Assembly: GCA_026261815.1 (NCBI GenBank) | Contig: JAMPIT010000437.1 | Span: forward strand, 2,046,001-2,110,000 | Length of the DNA stretch: 64,000 nt | Direction: 5' to 3' | DNA from: Monarcha castaneiventris obscurior | Taxonomy: Eukaryota; Chordata; Aves; Passeriformes; Monarchidae | Shown: positions 36,076-46,556 of the stretch, piece after piece | Layout: every line of letters starts with the position of its first letter | Position numbering within the stretch: position 1 is the first letter of the stretch | The notes under the pieces: model-generated | What the model was told of the DNA's origin: nothing | What the model saw: the letters and a program-made list of their open reading frames with translations, nothing else | Databases searched by the model: none | Made by a program: the position numbers and the translations under genes

Positions 36076-36686
36076 GCTCCAGAGAAAAACACCCGGAGAG
36101 GATTTTCAGTTCGTACCCGTGTCCCTGGATAAATCCAGTTATTGTGCATCCAACTTCTGCCTTCAATCCTGACCTGGAAAGGGATGGGACATCTCCCTGT
36201 GGGATTCTTTTCCTCCTGGTGTTTTCACAACGTTTATTCCAAGAATTATTCCCTCTGCTAAGCAAAACCAGGGAATTTACCTCTTCCTTCTAACAGATCC
36301 ACACCTCCCCCGAGATTTCCTTCCCACATTTCCCTCATGAAACTTTGTGGAACCATAAATCGGGTTTAAACGTGACCCGTGAGCTCTAGGAAAGAGGATT
36401 TTCAGTTCGTACCCGTGTCCCTGGATAAATCCAGTTATTGTACATCCAGCTCCTGCCCTCAGTCCTGACCTGGAAAGGGATGGGACATCTCCCTGTGGGA
36501 TTCTTTTCTGCCTGATGCTTTCACAACATTTATTCCAAGAATTATTCCCTCTTCTAAGCAAAACCAGGGAATTCACCTCTTCCTTCTAACAGATCCACAC
36601 CTCCCCCGAGATTTCCTTCCCACATTTCCCTCATGAAACTTTGTGGAACCATAAATTGGGTTTAAACGTGACCTGTGAGCTCCAGG
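36076..36686 (+). repeat. 296-bp tandem duplication
   Basis: Two adjacent units share almost all of their sequence with an offset of 296 bp. For example, GATTTTCAGTTCGTACCCG occurs at 36101 and 36397, and CCCCCGAGATTTCC occurs once in each unit. By eye there are roughly 14 differences, so identity is near 95 percent. The junction falls near GAGCTCTAGG/GAGCTCCAG words, suggesting recombination at a short repeat. The unit is not recognisably transposon-derived and carries no convincing reading frame. Confidence 0.92.
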
Positions 36687-37380
36687 AAAAGCTGGAGTAA
36701 TCACATTGCTTTTGAAACCTTGGGAAAAGATGGGAAAAGATTTAATAATCTCATCCAGCTGCTGGGTCTCTATTCTGGGAGCTTTGGAAGCTCCGACATA
36801 GAGGGGATGATTAAGGGAAATTAATTTATTAATAAAGTTAATAATAAATCCTGAATTTCTTGGACAAACACCCTCCAGAAATTTAAAAAAAAGCCAATTT
36901 AGAGTAGATTTTTAATCTGAAAATCAGTGAAAAGCATCTTTCTGGAAGTCTTTTGGAGCTTGAGACGATGTTTAAAGTGATGGAATTTCAGGAATTCTGA
37001 TGGAATCTCGGCTTCTTCTGGACTCCAGAGGGTTTTTTTTTGTCCCAAAGTTCTCCTGGATGTTCCCACCCCGTTCTGTGTCTGTCAGGTGAAGGCTCCT
37101 GGTGTTATTTGGAGCCCTAAAGTCATTTTTTTTAGACAATATTTCTGTCAGCTCTGTAATGCAGCAGAAAGGGGAGAAATGGGAAGAGACAGAGCCTTGC
37201 CTGAACCTTTTCTGCTCCAAACCCCTTTCATTCCATAAATCCCTGTGAGAGAGGCCTGGACAGGAGGAATCTGGGATTTTTTCCCAAAATGTTGAGGGGG
37301 GAATCATGAAAAAGGAGCTGGGAGTCAGCTCAGATGAGTGTTTGAAGCATTTGGTTTGATAGCTGGGTGGTAGAGGTTTA
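36687..37380. other. Unique non-coding DNA
   Basis: Nothing recognised between the 296-bp duplication and the polypurine tract. The frame at 36972-37307 (minus, 111 codons) has no recognisable domain. Confidence 0.6.
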
Positions 37381-37838
37381 AAAAGGGGGAAAAAGGGAAA
37401 AAAGGGGGGAAAAAGCAGGGGGAAAAGGGAAAAAAGGAGGAAAAAAGAGGGAAAAAAAGCAGGGGGAAGAGGGAAAAAAAGGGAAAAAAGGAAAGAGAAA
37501 AGGGGAAAAAAAGGAGAAAGGGAATAAAGGGGATAAAAAGGATAAAAGGGGAAAAAAGGGGAAAAAAGGGAAAAAGGGGGGGAAGGGAAAAAAGGAGAAA
37601 AAAAAGGGGAAAAAAGGGAGGAGTGGAGAAAAAGGGAAAAAAGGGGGAAAAGGGAAAAGGGGAAAATGGGAAAACGAAAAAAGGGAAAAGAAAGGAAATA
37701 AAGCTTAAAGGAAAAAAGGGGAAAAGAGGGGGAAATGGAAGAAAAAAAGGGGAAAAGGGAAAAATAAGGGGAAAAAAGGGGAAAAAGGGGAAAAAAGGGG
37801 AAAAAAGGGGAAAAAAGGGGAAAAAATGGGAAAAAAGA
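37381..37838 (+). repeat. Polypurine tract, G3-5A4-6 type
   Basis: About 458 bp made almost only of G and A on the plus strand, in irregular units such as GGGGAAAAAA. Only a few pyrimidines interrupt it (for example near 37622, 37675 and 37700). A frame through it reads as Lys/Gly-rich low-complexity sequence and is not a gene. Long homopurine runs can adopt triplex DNA and are hard to sequence, so the true length may differ. Confidence 0.95.
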
Positions 37839-37889
37839 ATACTCTGTCCTACAAAAGCTCCTCTTGTCAGGGAAAAAAGTCCCCTGTGA

Positions 37890-38027
37890 AATTATGATTC
37901 TATATAATTATGTTATGCAATATACTCTATATATGTATACTTATATATATATCTTGTGTAATGTATTATTATATTATGCAATATATTCCATATATTTATA
38001 CATTTATACCTATTTATATTATATAAT

Positions 38028-38071
<44 letters not shown>
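37890..38071. repeat. AT-rich block with (TA)n
   Basis: Strongly AT-rich DNA with repeated ATATTATGCAATATA-like words, ending in an uninterrupted alternating TA run from about 38034 to 38071. Alternating TA runs are hypermutable and melt easily. Confidence 0.93.
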
Positions 38072-38074
<3 letters not shown>

Positions 38075-38368
38075 AACATTTAATTCAATCATCAGCACCC
38101 CCACAAAAATTCAAATCCCAAGTCTATTAATTCATTTCCAAAATTGTTACGAATCTCAGTATCCAATTTTATAATTCTAGGATGGCAAAATTAAAATGAA
38201 TGAGGAGGAAAAAATAGGCAAAGAATTGGGCATTTTTTTTCTGGAGGCAGAAAGTTGACCACGAATTCCATTAATTACACATAATATCCTGCCTTGGTAT
38301 TCAGTGTAAGGCCTAAACATTCACTTACAGAGATAAAATTTATGGAATTGGGGAAAAGGGGGAAAAAT

Positions 38369-38616
38369 CCTTTCTTTTTCTTTTTCTTTTTCTTTTTCTT
38401 TTTCTTTTTCTTTTTCTTTTTCTTTTTCTTTTTCTTTTTCTTTTTCTTTTTCTTTTTCTTTTTCTTTTTCTTTTTCTTTTTCTTTTTCTTTTTCTTTTTC
38501 TTTTTCTTTTTTTTTCTTTTTCTTTTTCTTTTCTTTTTCTTTTTCTTTTTCTTTTTCTTTTTCTTTTTCTTTCTCTTTCTCTTTCTCTTTCTCTTTTTCT
38601 TTTTCTTTTTCTTTTC
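38369..38616 (+). repeat. (TTTTTC)n microsatellite
   Basis: About 248 bp of hexanucleotide TTTTTC, pure over most of its length, with a short TTTCTC-type patch near 38570-38595. It encodes only a poly-Phe/Leu artefact. Confidence 0.95.
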
Positions 38617-38620
38617 ATTA

Positions 38621-38767
38621 TTTTTCCTTTTCCTTTTCCTTTTCCTTTTCCTTTTCCTTTTCCTTTTCCTTTTCCTTTTCCTTTTCCTTTTCCTTTTCCT
38701 TTTCCTTTTCCCTCCTCTCTCCCTTCTTTTCCTCCTTCCTCCCCTTCCTCCTTTCCCCCTTTTTCCT
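38621..38767 (+). repeat. (TTTTCC)n microsatellite and C-rich pyrimidine tail
   Basis: After a 4-base break (ATTA) the hexamer changes by one base to TTTTCC and continues to about 38710. An irregular CCTCC-rich pyrimidine run follows to 38767. Conversion of one hexamer type into the other is typical of slippage expansion from a mutated unit. Confidence 0.95.
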
Positions 38768-39171
38768 ACTTAAACACAAAACAGTCCCATTTTTTAATTG
38801 GGCCTTTGAATTGAAACCTGAACATTTGGCTTTAGTGAAAATGGCATTTTGAAAGAGAACGACTAAAACAATAAAATAAACACTCGTGGAATGACTTTTT
38901 ATAGAACATGGAATTTTTTAAGTCTGAGAATGACTTTAAAAAAAAGAAAGACAAATCCTGGGGGAATCAGGGAGTTGTTTCTTTAATGGTTTTTTTGTTT
39001 CCTCCATTCCCAGAGGATGACTGAATCCTGTTCCCATCTGCACCTTCCAAGGAAATCCCATCCCACTTTGGGAAGTGGGAGCAAACCCTAAATGCACCTG
39101 TGCTCATGTGACACCCGGATAAGGATGAGAAATCACCCCCTGATTTTTCCTTGGGAGAAGTGGAGCAGCAG
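38768..39171. other. Unique spacer
   Basis: About 400 bp of unique sequence between the microsatellite and the 22-bp minisatellite. Nothing is recognised in it. Confidence 0.6.
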
Positions 39172-39285
39172 GGATGCCCCATCCTCCATTTGGGGACGCC
39201 CCATCCTCCATTTGGGGATGCCCCATCCTCCATTTGGGGATGCCCCATCCTCCATTTGGGGATGCCCCATCCTCCATTTGGGGAT
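39172..39285 (+). repeat. 22-bp minisatellite, five units
   Basis: Five head-to-tail 22-bp units (GGATGCCCCATCCTCCATTT plus GG) at 39172, 39194, 39216, 39238 and 39260. The only difference is a T-to-C change in the second unit. It has no spacers and therefore is not a CRISPR array. Because 22 is not a multiple of 3, all frames stay open and give repetitive peptides that are not credible proteins. Confidence 0.95.
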
Positions 39286-39533
39286 CTTTCCATCAAGAGA
39301 GGGAGCTCTGGCTGCTTGATTGAACTCAACATTTGTATGGATCATTCCCAACTCGATGTTTCCAGATTATGATCTTATTTCTATCCATTTTCCTTTTTTT
39401 TTCATTCCCTTGGGATTTGTGCACACTGCAGCTGCTGACACAGGGGAAGGCAAACCCAGGAGCTGCGATTTTTTCCCTCTCCAGCTTTTTATCCTCTTCC
39501 CCCTTCTGCCCATTGGAATGTGTCATTATTATA

Positions 39534-39597
39534 TGGAATCATGGAATAGATTGGGTTGGAAAGGGCCTTAAAAAACCTCCAGTTCCATGGGCAGGGA
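39534..39597 (-). mobile_element. CR1 LINE 3' end, left half split by an LTR
   Basis: Minus-oriented CR1 tail from GGAATCATGGAATAG through GGTTGGAAAGGGCC to CCATGGGCAGGGA. It stops abruptly there. The next CR1 block in order (CAGGGACACCTTCCACT) resumes at 40270. The two halves therefore belong to one element interrupted by the LTR between them. Confidence 0.88.
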
Positions 39598-40269
39598 TTG
39601 TTGGAACCCAAGGCACACCTCGGGCTGCCCTGGGAGCTCAGGGCACACCTCGGGCTGCCCTGGGGGCTCAGGAGCCCCAGCAAGGGGGTCCCAGCCCCTG
39701 GCAAGAAGCCCAGAATGGCACCGGCTTTGGCCTCAGCCCATGGGAAAAGTTACCAACACTGCCAGAATCATTGCAAGCCACCAGAGTGTGAAAATGAGCA
39801 GTGGGTTAGTATTTTACAAGGTAAAAAAGTAGATTTTAGGGTTTTTAATATGAGGACGAAGGGTTTAAGATGGAGGATTTTGGGCATTGCCCTGTTCTTC
39901 TTCTCCTTCTCCTCCATCTTCTCTGGTGCTGGTGGCACAAAATGATTGGTAGAATGAAAAAGAGGTAGAAATTCCGTATCTAGAGTAGGTGCAAATGAAT
40001 TGGTACAGAACAGTAACTAATAAATGCGTTGTGAAGAATGGCTGGATGATGGAAAGGGCACAAAAAGGCCGGGACAGCCCAGGACTGGGCAGTGCCCGCT
40101 CGGACTCGGCTGCATCAGATGTGCGGCCGGAGCTGAGAGCTGGCAGAGAGAAGGAGAAATCAACAACCTGAAACAACATCTGCAGCCGTTTCTCAGCTGC
40201 TGGGGCTCGAGGTGAAGCTCCCCAGAGGTGAAGATAAAGAACCTGGATTTGTGTTGTACCCAGCTCCCA
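39598..40269 (+). mobile_element. Solo LTR (probably ERVL-like) inserted in a CR1
   Basis: The insert is bounded by a 6-bp direct repeat CAGGGA (39592-39597 and 40270-40275) that lies inside a CR1 sequence. This fixes both edges to within a base or two. It starts TTGTTGGAACCC and ends CAGCTCCCA. Internal LTR-style features on the plus strand are GATGGAGGATTTTGGGCAT and a CTTCTTCTCCTTCTCC run, a weak TATA-like GCACAAAAAGGCC near 40060, and a polyadenylation-like ATCAACAACCTGAAAC near 40160. This order resembles passerine ERVL LTRs as I remember them. No internal genes are left. It is younger than the CR1 it interrupts. Confidence 0.75.
39611..39670 (+). repeat. 30-bp duplication inside the LTR
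   Basis: Two 30-bp units with the core GGCACACCTCGGGCTGCCC lie at 39611 and 39641, near the 5' edge of the solo LTR. Tandem duplications in this part of an LTR (U3) are common and can alter its promoter strength. That effect is not shown here. Confidence 0.88.
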
Positions 40270-40331
40270 CAGGGACACCTTCCACTAACCCAGGTTGCTC
40301 CAAGCCCTTCCAACCTGGCCTTGGACACTTC
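40270..40331 (-). mobile_element. CR1 LINE, right half split by an LTR
   Basis: The sequence continues the CR1 block order broken at 39597: CAGGGACACCTTCCACT, CCCAGGTTGCTCC, CCAACCTGGCCTTGG, CACTTC. It ends at the 5' truncation point of the original CR1 insertion, where AT-rich unique DNA begins. Confidence 0.88.
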
Positions 40332-42066
40332 AATAATGACATTATATTATTATATTACACCAAATAACAAAAATTCCTGCCCAAACTGAGCTCTCAGATC
40401 ACCTCCCGTGCGTGTTTCCATGGAGCTGCAGGTGGTGGTGGTTGGGAATTTTGGGATACAGGCAGGATATCGACAGGAATTCCCAGAAATGGGGCAGGTT
40501 GTGGCCGCTGCAGGCCCTGCTGGGCTCCGGGAGAGGGGAGCGATGGAAAGCTTGGGATTGTGCTGGGTTATTTGTGTCCCTATTCAGAATTCCTTTTGTT
40601 TTAGGCAGGCAAAGCTCCTGCTGGAGACAATGGGAATTTCTGGCAGCCGGGAATGCTAAACAGGGCCCTCACTGGGTAAACTGCAGCTCTCTTTTATTGC
40701 AGCCCAGAGCTGGATGCCGCCGATATTATCAGGAATATAAAGGGCTGTTCTTTCAATTACAGGCTCGATTTTAAGCCCCCACATTTAGCTGGAATATCAG
40801 CACTTTTCCCTCTCATGGCCACAGGTATCCCTGGCAGATTGGGAGCCCCAGGAGGCTGAATCCCCATCCCTTCTCCCCAGGCCTGCAGGAATCATGGCTG
40901 GGAGCAGCCTCATGGAGGTTTGCTCACAAACCTTTCCAGTCTAATCCTGGATGATCCAAGCCCAGTCAAGAGCCCTCTTCACATGAAATATTTGCTGCTC
41001 CAGATGGCACAGCCTGAGCCCAAGCCAACAGCAGGGGAAAAATCCATTTATTCCCATGCCCAGCCCTCAGCCAGCCCAGCTCCCTCCATCAGTCATGGAC
41101 AAGAGGTGTCCTCCACAACACTCTGGATTCATGAAGGGAGCACGTGGATAAAAGGGTCCTGTTTTAATCCAGTGTCCTGATCCGTGCTGGTGTGCAGGGA
41201 ATGGGGATCAGGCTGGGCCTGGGCTCTCAGTTTGCTTTATCTGCTGCTCTCCATCCTCAGATGTGGTGTTAATTCAGTATCTTTTATAACTTCCCTTCTT
41301 CTCGCTGAAAAATTCCAGATGTGGGTTTGTTTATCCCCTCCCCTTTCCAAGACTGATTTAGAAAATGATCATTCTCTTGGTGCTGCTGCTCCTTCCCAGG
41401 AAAATGAAGGAGTGTGAGAGTGTGGAGCTCCTTTCCACCCTCCCTGACTGCAGAACAACCTGGAATTTCCTCTGGAGACAGCGGGGTCCGAGCTGGGATG
41501 GCACAGAGGGAGCAGCATCCCAAACTCTGGGGAGCCCAAAGGAACAATCAGAGCTGGAAACTGAGTTTGAACTCAGTGATGAGGAAGCATTTTTGCATAA
41601 TTAGGAGAACACCAGCAAATTTTCTTCCTGACACGACATTTTCCATCACTCCAATTGTTGGGATGAACGGGAGCTTTTTCTGCTCAGCAAATACCTTCAG
41701 CCTTCTGTGGAAGAAACATTTTCTGTGTGAGAGGAGGGAAAACAGATTCTCCTCACAGAGAGAAATTTTGCAGGACTTCTCTTGTGCTTCCTGCATTATC
41801 CCTCCTGCTGGAATTATGGATGAGGAGTAAGGAGCTCCTAGTGGTAACAGGAAAATAGAGCCCTGGAGCCAGTCCAGGCTTCTGTTTCCAACTTTACCAT
41901 TCCACCCTCAAATTCACAGTGTAAATAAAAAGAATATTTAACTTCACGGGTGTGGATTGCAGGGCTGTCCCTCCAAAATGCCAAATCCAAGTGGGAGAGG
42001 GGTGTTGTGCCAGGACAGCTGAGATCACAATTTAAATGGGATCACACCAAGGAAATGACAAGGATT
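40332..42066. other. Unique non-coding DNA
   Basis: No gene or transposon recognised. A block at 40715-40810 with GATATTATCAGGAATAT and TTTCAATTAC could be conserved, but evidence is thin. Overlapping frames on both strands near 41400-41800 show no domain. Confidence 0.55.
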
Positions 42067-42200
42067 GTGGAATCACGGAATCAGTCCCAGAAGGGTTTGG
42101 GTTGGGAGGGACTTAAAGCTCATCCCCCATGGGCAGGGACACCTTCCACTACCCCAGGGTGCTCCAAACCCCATCCAGCCTGGCCTTGGACACTTCTGGG
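42067..42200 (-). mobile_element. CR1 LINE 3' end
   Basis: Minus-oriented copy of about 134 bp. It has the terminal GGAATCACGGAATC, then GGTTTGGGTTGGGAGGGAC, CATGGGCAGGGACACCTTCC and CAGCCTGGCCTTGGACAC. A small insertion separates the terminal repeat from the body. Confidence 0.9.
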
Positions 42201-43007
42201 GGTGTGGAAATCCTCGAGTTTACCTAAAGCTGGAGGGTGCAGTGGATGGAATTCCTCCTTCAATGGTTTCATTCAGGCTCTCACTGCAGTTTGAGCGTAT
42301 TTTTGCTGACTGTGACGTTTTCTTTGGCACATGATGTGCCTGGGAAGCTGCAAAGCTCCCAGTCCCTAATTTTAGGTCATTCTCAATATCCTGGAAAACT
42401 GAAGCATTCGAATTTGAAATTTTTCCCAACCCACCTGCCCAGACAAAGATTGAATTTCCCAAGGTGTGACTCCAAGCTCCATCCCATGGCAATGCCCTCA
42501 CAATTCCCCTGTGCTGCTTTGTCAAAAACCCTTTCACTTCTTGAAGTAAAATACCTGATAACCACGGTTATCAAAATATATTCCAGCCTTGGAGTATTTT
42601 TTTCCCCCCTAAAAATGTTATTTCCACTGTCTGTCCCTGTTTAATGAGAAGTAGCAAGCAGCTGTTGGAATGTAATAACATCCCAAACCTCTGCTTTCAT
42701 GCATCAGGGTGTGCAGGCATAGGGAGAGCTTTAATGGAATAAAAAATATTCCTAGGAAATGGACTCTCAGGCTTCAGTTATGAGAAGATTTAAAAGTGCA
42801 TTTGTATTGGAACAAGAAAAAATAACTTTTTCTCTTCTTATCTTTGCCGTGGTTGTTCTTGACGCCGTGGGAAGTTGTGGTTCATTTTGTTCCAAGAAGT
42901 AATTTGGGTCAGGATCCATCCATGTGCTCAGATGAATCAAAATAAGATTTCTGATTATGTTGGTTTCTACAAGGAAAAGTTCATACCTTCTCCAATATTT
43001 CTGCATT

Positions 43008-43222
43008 TTATGGAATGGTTTGGGTTGGAAGAGACCTTAAAACTCATCCAGTTCCATGGCAGGGGCCTCCCACTGTCCCAGGCTGCTCCAAACCCTGTCC
43101 AGCCTGGCCTTGGGCACTGCCAGGGATCCAGGGGCAGATGGTTCTCTGGGTTCTCTGGAATTCCATCCCAGTCCCTCTTCACCCTCACAGGGAAATTTCC
43201 TTCCCCATATCCAATTTAAATC
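43008..43222 (-). mobile_element. CR1 LINE 3' end
   Basis: Minus-oriented copy of about 215 bp: GGAATGGTTTGGGTTGG, CCCACTGTCCCAGGCTGC, GGGATCCAGGGGCAG, then CTCTGGAATTCCATCCCAG and CCCTCACAGGGAAATTTCC. A short duplication of GGTTCTCTG lies near 43140. Confidence 0.92.
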
Positions 43223-46200
43223 TTTTTTTGACAATCTCCCGTTGGAAAAATTTCTCTTCCTTGAAGCTGCAATAGTTTTCTTTGCAAGTGTAACAGTTGA
43301 AACAAAGCAAACAGAACAAGCAGCTTCCCAAATGATCAGGACAATTCTCTGATTAACCTCATCTTGCTTTTTCCCGCCTGAATATTTAAGTAATGATTTT
43401 CCTGTCATGATTTAAATTCATGATCAGAAATGTGAATATTTCCTCGAAACAGGGAAACAACTCTGAGATTTCTGAGAAAGTTCGAGCCCCTTTAATTCAC
43501 TTTATGTTTCCCAGCTGCTGAGGAAGCACCAGAGTGGTGCCACTTCTCATCCCAGGAATAACAGCAAGATTCCCAGCCAAACCCAGGGAAATTGTGCTGC
43601 TCTCCTGAAGAAGAATTTGTCCCCAAATCAGCTGGGATTAATCTGATGTTACTGCCCCTGAGCTGGTTTAGCCAATAAATGCAAATCCTCAGTGATCACT
43701 CACCATTAATGCAACAAAACTGGCAATTAATGCAGGGCAAGAAAGGCTCTGCATTTTTGGCTGCCTGCAATTTGTGCCTATATTAAATTTCTTTAATGCA
43801 GCCAGAAATTCAAGGGAAGCCCAATAACTGGTCTTTGGGGTGAGGTGGGGTTTGAGGTGAAGGCAGGGAGAGGTTTGTGCTTCCAGTCCCAGCTCTCAGC
43901 TGGTGTTTTAGGGTTGAAAAGTGAAGGGATTATTTCATTTGGAGAAATGGCAGCTTTTGGCCTGGTCCAGGAGGGCAAATTGTGATAATTTTCCAGCTCT
44001 TTTGGAATATTCCATGATGAACTTGGGAGATGTGTGTATTTTACCAGCACTTCTCCGAGTGATGCTGATGTGTTGCTGGAGCAGTTGAGTGCTGATTTAA
44101 GTAACAATGTTGTGGCTTCAGCTGTTATTTAAATGTGCCATTTTTAAATGTTGTGGTTCTGTGATCCAGCCTGTCCCATGTGGAAAACAACATTAATTCT
44201 TACATCCCAAACCTGGTGCCTTATTAACACAGGAATTCTGCTGTGAGGGATGATGACCTTTGTGGTAAGGTCACAAAATCGGGGTTTTACTCTGGACCTT
44301 GCTTAAAAAGGAATCTGGAACCTTTTATAAAAACATCCAAAGCTCATTATTTTTCATGAATGAGGCTTTCCTTGGAACCACAAACTGTGATTACTACATG
44401 TAATCATCTGTAAGGTGCTTTCCTTAATTAAAATCCGCTTATAAACAGATTTTGCATGTTAATTTTCAGTTTGCAGCTCAGTTATTGACCTGAACCAGAG
44501 TAACCAATGTGGGAAACCAAGCAGGAAATGTCCCTTTGATTTCCTGCTTACTGACAACACTCTGCAGAATTCCCTTGGAAAAAGGGGTGTTTCATTATTT
44601 TATCACAAAGAAAAAGTCCCAACATTTAAATAATAACCATGATGCTCAATTAAGCTAAAAAATGGGAGTATTTCCCTTCCAAAAAACAATTTAAGTTTAT
44701 TCAGGGATCTGACTCATCTCCTGCATCAGCTGCTTAATATTGTGGTTTTTTAAAGTTTAATCCTTCCATATTTCCTTTTCACATCTGACCTCTTTCATTT
44801 TTATTGTGTTTTAACAACACCTGGAGTATTGCAGTAGAAACTTTCATAAGGGGAGGGTAGAAATTCTTCTCCTCTCCTCGTTCTTGTTCTGTTTCATTTC
44901 CTTAACTCTATAAGGGGTAAGTCTTAAAAAATAATGTAATTAATTATTGAGTGAGTAATGAGCTGTTTAATTTAGGGCTTGAGGAGATGGTGTGGTTGGA
45001 GTGGGCTCTATGAGCTCTGGGATTCCTTATCCACAGTAATTTTAAGGAATTTTGTGTCATTTCTGGGAGAGATTCATGGCAGATCCAAAATATCCCAAGC
45101 ACTCAGTGACATTTTTCTTTAGGAAGCTGTGGATGTTTAAAAGATTAATTAAAGAAAAATGTAATGGATATTTTCAGGGAAACAGAAGAGACTCCCTGGA
45201 AGCATTTGGAAAACTTTGGGTTGTTCTGAGTGCTGATTTTAAGTCTCAATTCTCCAATTTTGGTAATCAGGATAGAAAGGGTGGGGAAATATCAGATTCT
45301 TTGCTGGGCAGAGAGAATGGTGTGGGTGGAGAGCAGCCAAGTCTGTGCCTTGGAGAGAGTTAAAAGCTGGTGATGCCATTTTCCCTCTCATCCCAGCAAA
45401 TCTTTGCTCAGTTAAAACCAGTCAAGGAGAATTGCCTGGACAATCCCAATGATATCTGAAACAAGCAGTGTGGGATTTCACAGGCTACAGATACAAAGAA
45501 ATGATTTTCCTTCTCCCTAAAGGAGACACAAGAGTCCAGCTCTATGGAATATTCACTCCCAAGGCACCTCAGGCCCACTAAAATGATATTCCTCTCAATC
45601 AGCATTATTTACAATTATTTCCATTATATCTGAGGCTTTCTGGGGGAATTTTTGAGGGAGAAAAAAGTCGAGTTGGAGACAATTGCAGCAAAACTTTCCC
45701 AGCCCCAGCCAGCAAGAGGCTCTTCAGGTAAGGCATAATGAGATATCGGAATCTTTTGGAATTAATAAATGCTCCTGGAGCAGCCTTTCTATCAGGACAG
45801 AGATGGCTCTCCAGATATCCAGGAGGGAAGATTGATGGGCTATGCAGATGCTGCTGCCATTAAAAAGACCTTCAGAAAGAAACAAGCAGCATCGCTCCAA
45901 GTGTTGTTTTAAATTCACGCCTGACTTTGAAAACAAATGGATGCCCCCCTGAGATAATTGGAAAAGTTCAAAAACGATCAGGGAAGAACAAATTGAGACT
46001 TTGGGATGGACAAAAACCCCAGATAAAGGAAGTCTCTGAATTCTCCTTCCAGAGCATTAAAGACACTTTCCTATCTGAGGGTGGTTTTTAAAAATTTCCT
46101 TAATTTATTTTTTTCTCCTTCAGGGGCTGAGTCTTGACTTTGGCATGGTTGGGGAAGAAAGGAAGGTCCTGGATGAGGATTAAAGAGGGAGGTGGGGGAG

Positions 46201-46322
46201 GGCCTTTAATACGTGTCCCCAGCAGGGACCTTGTGGGTTAGAAATGTTTGGTACGAGGGCAGGGAAGTGCTGGCAGTGAGGGAAATTGGGAATGCTGGGG
46301 CTTGGGACAAGCTGGAATTGCT
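43223..46322. other. Unique non-coding DNA
   Basis: About 3.1 kb with no recognised transposon or gene. It becomes AT-rich between 44.1 and 45.0 kb, where a regulatory candidate (44330-44490) lies. Confidence 0.55.
44330..44490. promoter_or_regulatory. Candidate conserved element with a palindromic homeodomain site
   Basis: Seen: the perfect inverted repeat TGATTAC-TACAT-GTAATCA (44388-44406), an AACCACAAA word just upstream (RUNX-type), CCTTAATTAAAATCC, and TTTTGCATGTTAAT. Known: TAATC/TGATTA cores bind homeodomain proteins. Inferred: enhancer candidate in AT-rich unique DNA. Unrelated AT-rich sequence could show some of these by chance. Confidence 0.3.
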
Positions 46323-46556
46323 TTAAAGTGACAGAGGAGAGGTTTAGATGGGATATTGGGAAGGAATTGTTCCCTGGGAAGGGGGTGAGGGACTGGGATG
46401 GAATTCCCAGAGAAGCTGTGGCTGCCCCTGGATCCCTGGCAGTGCCCAAGGCCAGGCTGGACATTGGGGCTTGGAGCAGCCTGGGACAGTGGAAGGTGTC
46501 ACTGCCACGGCAGGGGTGGGATGGATGGGATTTAAATCTCTCCACCCCAAACCAGT
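46323..46556 (+). mobile_element. CR1 LINE 3' region
   Basis: Plus-oriented copy of about 234 bp: GAGAGGTTTAGATGGGATATT, GAATTGTTCCCTGGGAAGG, GGGATGGAATTCCCAGAG, CCCCTGGATCCCTGGCAG, then CTGCCACGGCAGGGG. The last 40 bp are diverged (AAATCTCTCCACCCC in place of AAGGTCCCTTCCAACCC) and no terminal repeat is left. Confidence 0.9.

Noticed and set aside
37623..37889. 88-codon Lys/Gly-rich frame
   Set aside because: It lies in the polypurine tract, where stop codons are rare by composition.
38294..38773. 159-codon plus-strand frame, nearly all Phe and Leu
   Set aside because: It is the translation of the (TTTTTC)n and (TTTTCC)n microsatellites. The minus-strand Lys/Arg frame (38340-38618) has the same origin.
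39172..39285. CRISPR-like direct repeats
   Set aside because: The units are contiguous with no spacers and the host is a bird. It is a minisatellite.
39092..39372. Repetitive peptides read on both strands
   Set aside because: These are frames through the 22-bp minisatellite. All three frames stay open because of the repeat, not because of selection.
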